In this document: piece after piece, positions 1 to 7,010 of the stretch | Layout: every line of letters begins with the position of its first letter | How positions within the stretch are numbered: the first letter of the stretch is position 1 | From: JANXLO01 sp038231295 | GTDB taxonomy: Bacteria > Armatimonadota > Chthonomonadetes > Chthonomonadales > Chthonomonadaceae | Length of the DNA stretch: 64,000 nt | Reading direction: 5' to 3' | Assembly (NCBI GenBank): GCA_038231295.1 | Contig: JBBRLP010000011.1 | Span: 1 to 64,000 of the forward strand | Position numbers and translations under genes: made by a program | The notes under the pieces: generated by a model | Database searches by the model: none | The model's input: the letters and a program-made list of their open reading frames with translations, nothing else | Told to the model about the DNA's origin: nothing

Positions 1-58
1 GCGCAAAATCTTCGAGACGATCGCGCCACTCTTGGGCCAAGGCTTCTCTGGCAGTCAT
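1..58 (-). CDS. 5' end of a gene running off the left edge, product unknown
   Basis: Only the first 19 codons are inside the window. On the minus strand an ATG at 58-56 follows a strong ribosome binding site (GGAGGTG, about 7 bases upstream). The residues begin MTAREALAQEWRDRLEDFA, a charged helix. The pattern of a Trp-Arg-x-Arg-Leu helix right at the start resembles small accessory proteins of IS66-type elements, but 19 residues are too few for an assignment and this is only a guess. The start is well supported; the identity is not. Confidence 0.55.
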   Translation of the reverse strand, partial: MTAREALAQEWRDRLEDFA

Positions 59-396
59 GGAAGGCACCTCCGATTTGAGATGCTTACATTCTACAAAATT
101 ACGGACCACCTGAGAAGGTGGCAAATATTAGACGCTTACAGTTATATTCATTAGATAGGTTGAAGTTCATGCAAGTGACAGGCCATAATTCTCTGCTCGT
201 TTGTCTGCCATCCAGAGAGTGAATCTATCACTGATGACCAACCACATGAGTGTCTCTGGAAAGACGAATGGCTTTCCACCCGCGTTTGATACGCCATGTC
301 TGTGGTCTGTACATTCGCCTGTTGCATTCTCTTCCCGTTTTCGTGACGTCGGTAACCCAAACTCTTCATTTGCTTACCGACAAGAAAGGATTTCGT
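59..396. other. Intergenic leader between divergent genes
   Basis: About 340 bases separate the left-edge minus-strand gene from the YCF48-like gene. Reading frames through here are not convincing: there is no ribosome binding site or family resemblance. Only the Shine-Dalgarno-like AAGAAAGGA just before 397 stands out. I see no clear promoter, riboswitch or hairpin. Confidence 0.4.
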
Positions 397-1443
397 ATGA
401 TTCGCACCTGTTTCCTCACCGGATTCGCCCTTCTTACCCTGGGTCTGACCGCGTCGAACATTGTGCAGGCACAGATCGGCTACGCAGTCGGCGCGGGAGG
501 AACCATCCTCAAAAGCCAGGACAATGGCGCTACCTGGTCTCCCCAAACCAGCGGCGTTTCCAATCAACTGCGGAAGGTCTACGCGCTGACTGCGAACGAT
601 GTCTGGGCGTTAGGGGACGGCGCGACCTTACTGCATACCACAAACGGAGGCGCCAACTGGACTTCTATTCCTTCAAGTACAACAGGAGGTATCAGCAATT
701 TCTGGTCTGGGGCTGTCCTTGATGCGAACAACGTGAAAATTGTGGGGACCTCCACGAACAACTTTCACTATACCAGCAATGGCGGCACAAGCTGGAGTGG
801 ACCCACCACCGGCTATTCCGGTGCAAATATGCTGGCGACAAAGTTTCTCGATGTCAATACCGGCTGGGTCGCAGGAATCGCCCGTGATATACGCAAAACC
901 ACCGACGGCGGCGCCACGTGGGTTTCGCAGCTCTCGACGGTTGGCGGTCAAGACCTGTATGCCATAGATGCCACCGACTCACAGCACCTCTGGGCGGCGG
1001 GGCAGAATCATGTCATCTATTACTCCACGAATGGAGGCACGAGTTGGACCGCGATCTCTAATTCCGTCACGACGCGCTGGCAGGGCGTTGATTTTCTGAA
1101 CAACACGACCGGCTACTTCATTGGAACGTTAGGGAAAATCTATCAATCTACCGATGGAACAACTATCTCTCCCCAGACCAGCGGCACGACACAAGACCTC
1201 AACGATGTCTTTTTTCAGGATACGAGCAGTGGATGGGTGGTTGGTAATGCTGGCACCCTGCTGCATACGACAAACGGCGGCACCAACTGGAATGCCACAA
1301 CCAGTGGAACCACGAATAACCTGCTTGGAGTTACCTTCACAACCAGTGCCGTTACTCCCGAACCCGGTTCGCTCGCGCTGTGTTTCGGACTCGGCACAGG
1401 CGGTCTCGCCCTTCTTCGCCGACGACGGCGCGCCCGCAGATAG
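397..1443 (+). CDS. Secreted YCF48/BNR-repeat protein with PEP-CTERM anchor
   Basis: A 348-residue exported protein. Residues 1 to about 26 form a signal peptide ending in a VQAQ-type cleavage site. The body is a string of roughly 45-residue repeats with the signatures GxGGTILKSxDNGATW, TNGGTSW, TTDGGATW and TSGTTNNL, typical of YCF48/BNR-type beta-propellers related to HCF136. The tail has TPEPGS, a hydrophobic stretch and an RRRRRARR end, the PEP-CTERM sorting signal recognised by exosortase. I chose ATG 397 because AAGAAAGGA lies just upstream and the signal peptide starts there; the open frame extends further back without support. The propeller probably sits on the cell surface or in the extracellular matrix. 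The ligand is unknown. Confidence 0.88.
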   Translation: MIRTCFLTGFALLTLGLTASNIVQAQIGYAVGAGGTILKSQDNGATWSPQTSGVSNQLRKVYALTANDVWALGDGATLLHTTNGGANWTSIPSSTTGGISNFWSGAVLDANNVKIVGTSTNNFHYTSNGGTSWSGPTTGYSGANMLATKFLDVNTGWVAGIARDIRKTTDGGATWVSQLSTVGGQDLYAIDATDSQHLWAAGQNHVIYYSTNGGTSWTAISNSVTTRWQGVDFLNNTTGYFIGTLGKIYQSTDGTTISPQTSGTTQDLNDVFFQDTSSGWVVGNAGTLLHTTNGGTNWNATTSGTTNNLLGVTFTTSAVTPEPGSLALCFGLGTGGLALLRRRRRARR

Positions 1444-1455
1444 ATATGGTCTACC

Positions 1456-1505
1456 GGAAGTACGTACGGAGCATACTTCCCTCAGCGGGGCGGAAAACCG
1501 CCCCG
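1456..1505 (+). terminator. Two hairpins after the YCF48-like gene
   Basis: The second hairpin, 1486-1505, is CGGGGCGG-AAAA-CCGCCCCG, a perfect 8-bp GC stem with a tetraloop, followed by moderately T-rich sequence. A weaker hairpin (GGAAGTA / TACTTCC) precedes it at 1456-1480. It probably ends transcription of the PEP-CTERM gene, although there is no long T-run. Confidence 0.6.
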
Positions 1506-1594
1506 TTGACCTTTCCGTTATCTCCCTGCTCATCTGCCCCACCAACGCCATCTTTCAAGAAGGGCTGAGTTGGGGAGGTTTCTGAGGGGAACTT

Positions 1595-4177
1595 GTGGAA
1601 CAGAGAGAAGTGAAAACTCCTCTTTACGGGCTACAGATTCTGCTGTTGGTTCTGTTCTGCGCCGAGGCGCGAGGACAGGAGGCCGCCGCACCTGCGCTGG
1701 ATGCGAAAACCGGGGTCGTTCACTCGCAACGGCTGCGTTCCGGGGTTCCCTTTGGCGGGATTGGCGCAGGGGCGTTCCAGATGCTGACGGACGGCAGCAT
1801 CGCGCGTCTGCCCGGTCGCACGACGGGAACGAATACGCCGACGGAGATGCCAGCCTGTTTTGGCGCGGTCTGGACGCGAGTCAACGGCAAGACGGAGACC
1901 CGCCTGCTGGCGCTGCGGAATGCCTATGGCCTGCCTGGTGTCGTGGTAGTGGACTACGACGGGCTTTATCCGCAAGCCCGCCTCTCGTTTCCGAACGCGT
2001 CGCTGCCGCTGGAAGCCTCGGTTCTGGCCTATACGCCGCTCATCCCGTTCGACCTCAAAAACTCTACTCTGCCCGCCGCCGCCTTTGTCTATCGCCTGCA
2101 CAACACCTCCCCGGTTCCCATCGAAGCGGCTGTCGCGCTCTCCTGGGGCGAGGGTTACAGCGAAGAGAGTCAGGTCGCTTCCGTGCCGGACGAGGGCGGA
2201 TTTTTCAGCCTGCGCCTGAGCGGTCGTCCCAAAAGCCCCACTCCGGGCCTCGAGCGGCCCGCCGCAGAACAGACCGAAGAGACGACGCTCATGGCCGCGC
2301 CGCCCAGCCGCGATACGGTGGTAACGCGGGCCGCTTGGAACGCTGACGAGAAACGTCCGGGTTGGTGGGACAGCTTCGCGCAGGAAGGACAGATTCCCGA
2401 CCTCGCCGCAGGAACCCTGCCGTCCGGGGAGGCGAACGCCGGGGTTCTTGTCGTGCGGCTGACGGTGCGGCCGGGGGGCACAGTGGAAGTCCCGTTTGCC
2501 GTCGCCTGGTACGCAGCGCATCGCTACGCTCCCTCCGGCGAAGACCTCGGCCATGCCTACCAGAACGCCTTTCCCACGTCGCGTTCCGTCGCCCGGTATC
2601 TCCTCGACAACCGGCTCTCCCTCTACGCGCTCACGGAAGAGTGGCAAAAACGCCTGCTCTTCTCCAATTTTCCGGTCTGGCTGTCCCGACGGCTTATCAA
2701 CAGCGCTACCCCGCTGACCTCCGACACCCTGCTCACGCGAGATGGACGCTTTGTCTGGGAGGGAGAGCCGGGCGCTCCCGATCTGCCCTTGACTTCACTG
2801 CCGCCCGAAACAACGGAACAGCGGGAGGCCCGGCTGGGCGCGTTCTCGGTTCTGCTCGCGCTCTATCCTGCTCTGGCCGCGCAGGAGGTGCGTCATAGTG
2901 GCAGTCGCATCGCCCTGTCAAACGGCCTCCCCCCACCCGAAGAAGCCGCCCTCTACACCCTGTTGCTCACGCAATACGCTCGCTGGACGAACGACCCGTC
3001 ACTCCTTCACCGCGAATATAGCCATCTGCGCCGCGCCCTCGCCTCCCTGCTTCCTGCGGAAAGCGGTTCGCCCCGCACAGAGCCGGACACCCTTTCGACG
3101 CCGGACTGGACTCTGCGTCTCGCCGCCCTCAGCGCCGGTCAATCCCTCGCCGAACTCGACAGCGCTCAGGCATTCACGGAGGCGCTGAAAGACGGGGCTG
3201 TGGGCAATCTGGCGTCTGCCCTGCCACGTATGGAGGCGGACCGACGGTTGGCGGAGGCGTGCCGAACCGCGCTGACTGCCGGGATGCAACGCCTGATCGC
3301 GGCCCGATGGACAGGAGCCTATTTTGCCGACGCCGCCGACAAGACCTGTGCTGCCGATCAGCTTTTCGGTGCGTGGGTCACGGCCTCTCTCGGCACAGAA
3401 CCACTGTTCGTGCCGGATAAACTGACCACTGCCCTGCACAGCCTCCAGACGAAAAACGATGCCGTTCCAGGGTTCGCGCTGGCTCCCCTGCGGCGAGTTG
3501 ACGCCGCAGGCGCTGCGCTGCCACAGAGCGCCGAGAACGCGGACTGTCTGCTGCCTGCCGCCGTTCTGAGTGAGGCGATTCTGGCAATCTGGCAGAATCA
3601 GGCGGACATCGGGGTAAACTTATTGCAGCGCCTGGAAAACGCCCGTAATGAGGGACTGCGTTCCCCCTGGCGATCCCCGCTGAGTTTCCGCGCCGATACC
3701 GGGCAGGCCACGCCCGATTCGACGAAAGGACTGGCGCAGGCCGCAGACTGGAACGCACTCTATGCCCTGACGGGTTTCGGCTACGATCCTGCACTCGGAC
3801 GGCTTACAATGTCGCCGAAGATACCGGGAACGTGGCGTACCCTCACCGCCCCTGTCTTCGCGCCGACCTTCTGGGGGCGGGTGCAGTTCAAACCGCTGGC
3901 ACACGGCGGGACGCTGTCCTTTCGGCTCGACAGATTTATCGCGGTCACCCCCCAGACGCCGGAGCGCAAATCCGGTCAGACGCGACTGGTTCTCAAATCG
4001 TTACGGGTTCCCGGACTGCTGACGGGGGCGGGAGGCGCTCCCGTCGTGCATGTCAGTCTCGGCCCCAATCCCCTCGGCGTCCGCACCGCTGCGGACAGTT
4101 CCGGTGACCTCATCGTCACGTTTATCACCCCGCTCTCGCTCGCTGCGGGAGATCGTCTCGAGGTGGATGTCCACTGA
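1595..4177 (+). CDS. GH116-like (GBA2-type glucosylceramidase) exported glycoside hydrolase
   Basis: A protein of 860 residues with a hydrophobic signal segment at about 10-25. Residues 51-61 (VPFGGIGAGAF) match the glycine-rich start of the GH116 N-terminal beta-sandwich domain, and YxRWTND (around 470), a CAADQLFGAW segment (around 590) and GFGYDPALGRL near the C-terminus fit the alpha/alpha catalytic barrel. The family hydrolyses beta-glucosides or beta-xylosides. The stretch before FSVLLALYPAL, where GH116 enzymes usually carry a conserved Tyr-Asp motif, is poorly conserved here, so activity is uncertain. A GTG at 1595 after GAGGGGAA is the likely start; GTG 1610 is an alternative. The cytochrome gene follows 30 bases later, so co-transcription is plausible. 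Confidence 0.7.
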   Translation: MEQREVKTPLYGLQILLLVLFCAEARGQEAAAPALDAKTGVVHSQRLRSGVPFGGIGAGAFQMLTDGSIARLPGRTTGTNTPTEMPACFGAVWTRVNGKTETRLLALRNAYGLPGVVVVDYDGLYPQARLSFPNASLPLEASVLAYTPLIPFDLKNSTLPAAAFVYRLHNTSPVPIEAAVALSWGEGYSEESQVASVPDEGGFFSLRLSGRPKSPTPGLERPAAEQTEETTLMAAPPSRDTVVTRAAWNADEKRPGWWDSFAQEGQIPDLAAGTLPSGEANAGVLVVRLTVRPGGTVEVPFAVAWYAAHRYAPSGEDLGHAYQNAFPTSRSVARYLLDNRLSLYALTEEWQKRLLFSNFPVWLSRRLINSATPLTSDTLLTRDGRFVWEGEPGAPDLPLTSLPPETTEQREARLGAFSVLLALYPALAAQEVRHSGSRIALSNGLPPPEEAALYTLLLTQYARWTNDPSLLHREYSHLRRALASLLPAESGSPRTEPDTLSTPDWTLRLAALSAGQSLAELDSAQAFTEALKDGAVGNLASALPRMEADRRLAEACRTALTAGMQRLIAARWTGAYFADAADKTCAADQLFGAWVTASLGTEPLFVPDKLTTALHSLQTKNDAVPGFALAPLRRVDAAGAALPQSAENADCLLPAAVLSEAILAIWQNQADIGVNLLQRLENARNEGLRSPWRSPLSFRADTGQATPDSTKGLAQAADWNALYALTGFGYDPALGRLTMSPKIPGTWRTLTAPVFAPTFWGRVQFKPLAHGGTLSFRLDRFIAVTPQTPERKSGQTRLVLKSLRVPGLLTGAGGAPVVHVSLGPNPLGVRTAADSSGDLIVTFITPLSLAAGDRLEVDVH

Positions 4178-4207
4178 CATCTCCGTTTCTCGATACAAGG
4201 AGCCATT

Positions 4208-4636
4208 ATGCACTCTTCCCAATCCCGTCTCATGCGCCGCAGTCTGATCGCGGCGGCGCTCATCGCCCCGCTCGGCCTGTTCGGTGTCCTGGTTCAAGCG
4301 CAGGAGACCAAAAAGCCCGAGATGAAGCCCATGACCGCGAAACAGAAGTACAAGAACATCAAAATTCTGAAAGACCTGCCTGCGGACAAACTGATTCCGG
4401 TGATGCACGACTGGAACACCGCTCTCGGCGTAAAATGCGACTTCTGCCATGTCATCAATGCCGACCACAGCGGCTTCGACAAAGACGACAAGCCGATGAA
4501 GACGAAAGCGCGTGCGATGCTCACTATGGTCATTGACCTGAACGGCAAGTACAAGACCGTTGACAAAAAGGTCACCTGCAATATGTGCCATCGCGGCCAT
4601 GCGGAGCCAGAGATCAGCATGGAAGGCCCGAAATAG
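4208..4636 (+). CDS. Exported dihaem cytochrome c, reaction-centre cytochrome subunit type
   Basis: A 142-residue protein with a signal peptide (MRRSLIAAALIAPLGLFG region, processed near QAQE). Two haem-binding motifs are present, CDFCH and CNMCH, with a lone helix between them rich in Met and Lys, and the C-terminal CHRGHAEPE. This matches the photosynthetic reaction centre cytochrome c-like family, which is widespread in non-phototrophs of Acidobacteriota and Armatimonadota type and probably acts in periplasmic electron transfer. AAGGAG sits 6 bases before ATG 4208. No photosynthesis genes are nearby, so phototrophy should not be inferred. Confidence 0.85.
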   Translation: MHSSQSRLMRRSLIAAALIAPLGLFGVLVQAQETKKPEMKPMTAKQKYKNIKILKDLPADKLIPVMHDWNTALGVKCDFCHVINADHSGFDKDDKPMKTKARAMLTMVIDLNGKYKTVDKKVTCNMCHRGHAEPEISMEGPK

Positions 4637-4645
4637 GTTCCCCGG

Positions 4646-4680
4646 AAGTTTGGCCGGGGATTGATACCCCGGCCAAACTT
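4646..4680 (+). terminator. Perfect 14-bp stem-loop after cytochrome gene
   Basis: AAGTTTGGCCGGGG, a 7-base loop, then CCCCGGCCAAACTT, beginning 10 bases after the cytochrome stop. The strength of the stem suggests transcription termination, but no T-run follows in either direction. Confidence 0.65.
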
Positions 4681-4705
4681 CCATCCTCCTGTGTATGCGT
4701 AGAGA

Positions 4706-5749
4706 GTGAGAGTAAGTGTGAGCGTAGCGGTGCCACTGCTGGAAGTGCGCGGTCTGGTGAAGCAGTTTGCTGTCTCGCGGCGGGAGGGCATCCGCACCAT
4801 CCATGAGACCGTTCGGGCCGTAGATGGAATTGACCTGACGGTTGGCTCCGGCGAGACCGTCGGACTGGTCGGGGAGAGCGGCTGCGGCAAAAGCACGGCA
4901 GGCCGCTCCATTCTGCGTCTGCTGGAGCCGACTGCCGGCTCCGTGCGGCTTGGCGGCGTGGATGTGCTGGCATTGAAAGGGCAGGAACTCCGCAGCCTGC
5001 GTAAAGATATGGGGATCGTCTTTCAGGACCCCTTCGCGGCTCTCGACCCCCGAATGATGATCGGCGAGATCGTGGCCGAACCCCTGCGGGCGCACGGGGT
5101 GGCCCACTCCCGCGACGAACGTATGGACAAGGCCCGCGAACTGCTGACGACCGTTGGGCTGCGCCCGGAATTCGCCTCGCGCTACCCCCATGAGTTTTCA
5201 GGCGGACAGCGGCAGCGCATCGGCATCGCCCGCGCCATCGCCACCAACCCGAAACTGCTGATCCTGGACGAGCCGATCTCCGCGCTCGACCTCTCGATTC
5301 GCGCTCAGATTCTGAACCTGCTGGAAGAGCTTCAGACCGAACGAGGCCTCTCCTACCTCTTTATCGCGCACGATCTTTCCGTGGTTCGTCATCTCTGCGA
5401 CCGTGTCTGCGTCATGTACCTGGGCATCATCGTCGAAGAGGGCGACTCAGATCGCGTCTTCGCCGCGCCGAAACATCCCTACACCCAGGCGCTGCTCGCC
5501 TCCGTTCCGGTTGCCAACCCCGCGTTTCGGCGTGAACGCCTGCCGCTCGAAGGCGATGTGCCGAGTCCTGTCGCCATCCCCTCCGGGTGCCGTTTCCGCA
5601 CACGCTGCCCGCTCGCCTCCGAACTCTGTGCGCGAGAAGTTCCGCTTCTGCGTGATCTTGGCAACGGGCATTTCGCCGCCTGCCACTTCGCGGAACCGGA
5701 TTCCCCACTGCCTGTGCCCCTTGACGCCGCGAACCGGAACGACGTATAA
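4706..5749 (+). CDS. Oligopeptide/dipeptide ABC transporter ATP-binding protein (DppF/OppF type)
   Basis: A protein of 347 residues with all parts of an ABC ATPase: Walker A GESGCGKS, Q-loop in VFQDPFAALDPR, signature FSGGQRQRIGIARA, Walker B LLILDEPISALD, switch His in IAHDLSVV. The C-terminal oligopeptide-type extension includes HPYTQALLASVP and a Cys-containing segment (CRFRTRCPLA, CACHF-like end). The family energises uptake of peptides from the inner face of the membrane. No permease is adjacent; the matching DppB/DppC genes and two binding proteins lie at 46-52 kb in this window. The start is uncertain: GTG 4706 gives the longest protein, with further in-frame GTG codons shortly after. 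Confidence 0.88.
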   Translation: MRVSVSVAVPLLEVRGLVKQFAVSRREGIRTIHETVRAVDGIDLTVGSGETVGLVGESGCGKSTAGRSILRLLEPTAGSVRLGGVDVLALKGQELRSLRKDMGIVFQDPFAALDPRMMIGEIVAEPLRAHGVAHSRDERMDKARELLTTVGLRPEFASRYPHEFSGGQRQRIGIARAIATNPKLLILDEPISALDLSIRAQILNLLEELQTERGLSYLFIAHDLSVVRHLCDRVCVMYLGIIVEEGDSDRVFAAPKHPYTQALLASVPVANPAFRRERLPLEGDVPSPVAIPSGCRFRTRCPLASELCAREVPLLRDLGNGHFAACHFAEPDSPLPVPLDAANRNDV

Positions 5750-5775
5750 TTCTGCCAGTCTTTAGTGTGTAAAAA

Positions 5776-5793
5776 CGCCCATTGGAATGGGCG
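5776..5793. other. Palindrome CGCCCATT-GG-AATGGGCG
   Basis: A perfect 8-bp inverted repeat with a 2-base centre between the ABC ATPase stop and the Kbl-type start. It could be a short terminator hairpin for the upstream gene or an operator. There is no T-run. Confidence 0.45.
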
Positions 5794-5812
5794 ATGGGTG
5801 AAAGAAACGACA

Positions 5813-6994
5813 ATGAACGATACGCTGCAAAACTGGCTCGGAGCACAGATTCAAGACCTGCGCGACCAGAACCTGTACAAGCCGCTCGTGGTGATGGACA
5901 CGCCTTCCGGGGCGCGAATCACCGTGAACGGCAAACCGAACGTCATCAACCTCTCCAGCAACAACTATCTCGGCCTCGCCAATCACCCCAGCCTCAAAGC
6001 GGCGGCGATCAAGGCCGTCGATGAGTGGGGTGCGGGCGCGGGCGCGGTGCGGCCCATCATCGGGACGATGCGGGTTCATATGGAACTGGAGCGGCGGCTG
6101 GCGCAGTTCAAGCACGTCGAGGCGACGCTGGTATTTCAGAGCGGCTTTACCGCCAATGCGGGCGTCATACCTACCATCACCGATGGGGACGACGCGATCA
6201 TCACCGACGAACTCAACCATGCCAGCATCATTGACGGGGTGCGGCTCTCGAAGGCCGCCCGCAAAATCTACCGCCACAACGACATGACCGCGCTCGAAGA
6301 GGCCCTGAAAGAGACACAGGGCGCGAAGAAGCGGCTCATCATAACGGACGGCGTGTTCAGCATGGACGGCGACGTGGCTCCCCTGCGCGAAATCGTCGCG
6401 CTCGCGGAGCAGTACAATGCCGCCGTCATGGTGGACGACGCGCACGGCTCCGGGGTTCTCGGCGGCGGACGCGGCACCGCTTACCACCTCGGCGTCCACG
6501 ACAAGATAGACGTGCAGCTCGGTACGCTCTCGAAAGCGGTCGGGGCGATGGGCGGCTATATCGCCGGAAGCGCGAAACTGATAGACTGGCTGACCCAACG
6601 CGCCCGCCCGTTCCTGTTCAGCACCGGACATCCCCCGGCCACCGCCGCCGCGACCATCGCCGCAATTGACCTCATGGAGAGCGATCCCTCTTTCACTGAA
6701 CGCCTCTGGGAGAATACGCGCTACTGGAAAGAGGGACTCCAGAAACTCGGCTTCGATACCGGCATCTCGACGACGCCCATTACGCCGGTCATGGTCGGGG
6801 ACGAGGGCAAGGCGCAGGAGCTTCAGCGCGGACTGTTTGCCGAAGGCGTCCTCGCGCTCGCCATTGTCTTCCCGACGGTTGCGCGGGGCAAAGCCCGTGT
6901 CCGCACTATGCCCAGCGCCATGCACTCCCGCCAGGACCTTGACGATGCCCTGATCGCCTTCGCGAAGGTCGGCAAAAACCTGGGGCTGATCTAA
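5813..6994 (+). CDS. kbl: Glycine C-acetyltransferase / AONS-family PLP enzyme
   Basis: A protein of 393 residues from ATG 5813, the usual length of the alpha-oxoamine synthase family. Motifs include INLSSNNYLGLANHP near the N-terminus, DGVFSMDGD, the PLP-contacting DDAHGSGVLG, and the Schiff-base lysine in GTLSKAVGAMGG at about residue 241. The N-terminal match (LQNWLGAQIQDLRDQNLYK) and the GYIAGS region favour 2-amino-3-ketobutyrate CoA ligase (threonine catabolism: glycine plus acetyl-CoA) over BioF. No threonine dehydrogenase or biotin gene is adjacent, so BioF or a sphingolipid-type synthase cannot be excluded. The ribosome binding site is weak (GAAAGAAACGA). Confidence 0.8.
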   Translation: MNDTLQNWLGAQIQDLRDQNLYKPLVVMDTPSGARITVNGKPNVINLSSNNYLGLANHPSLKAAAIKAVDEWGAGAGAVRPIIGTMRVHMELERRLAQFKHVEATLVFQSGFTANAGVIPTITDGDDAIITDELNHASIIDGVRLSKAARKIYRHNDMTALEEALKETQGAKKRLIITDGVFSMDGDVAPLREIVALAEQYNAAVMVDDAHGSGVLGGGRGTAYHLGVHDKIDVQLGTLSKAVGAMGGYIAGSAKLIDWLTQRARPFLFSTGHPPATAAATIAAIDLMESDPSFTERLWENTRYWKEGLQKLGFDTGISTTPITPVMVGDEGKAQELQRGLFAEGVLALAIVFPTVARGKARVRTMPSAMHSRQDLDDALIAFAKVGKNLGLI

Positions 6995-7010
6995 AAAGGA
7001 AACACCGCAC

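Noticed and set aside
4208..4636. Phototrophy, from a reaction-centre-type cytochrome
   Set aside because: This cytochrome family is common in non-phototrophs and no photosynthesis genes are in the window.
4001..5191. Minus-strand frame of about 396 codons across GH116, cytochrome and ABC genes
   Set aside because: It crosses three well-supported genes and a perfect terminator hairpin; its residues are low complexity and unlike any family.
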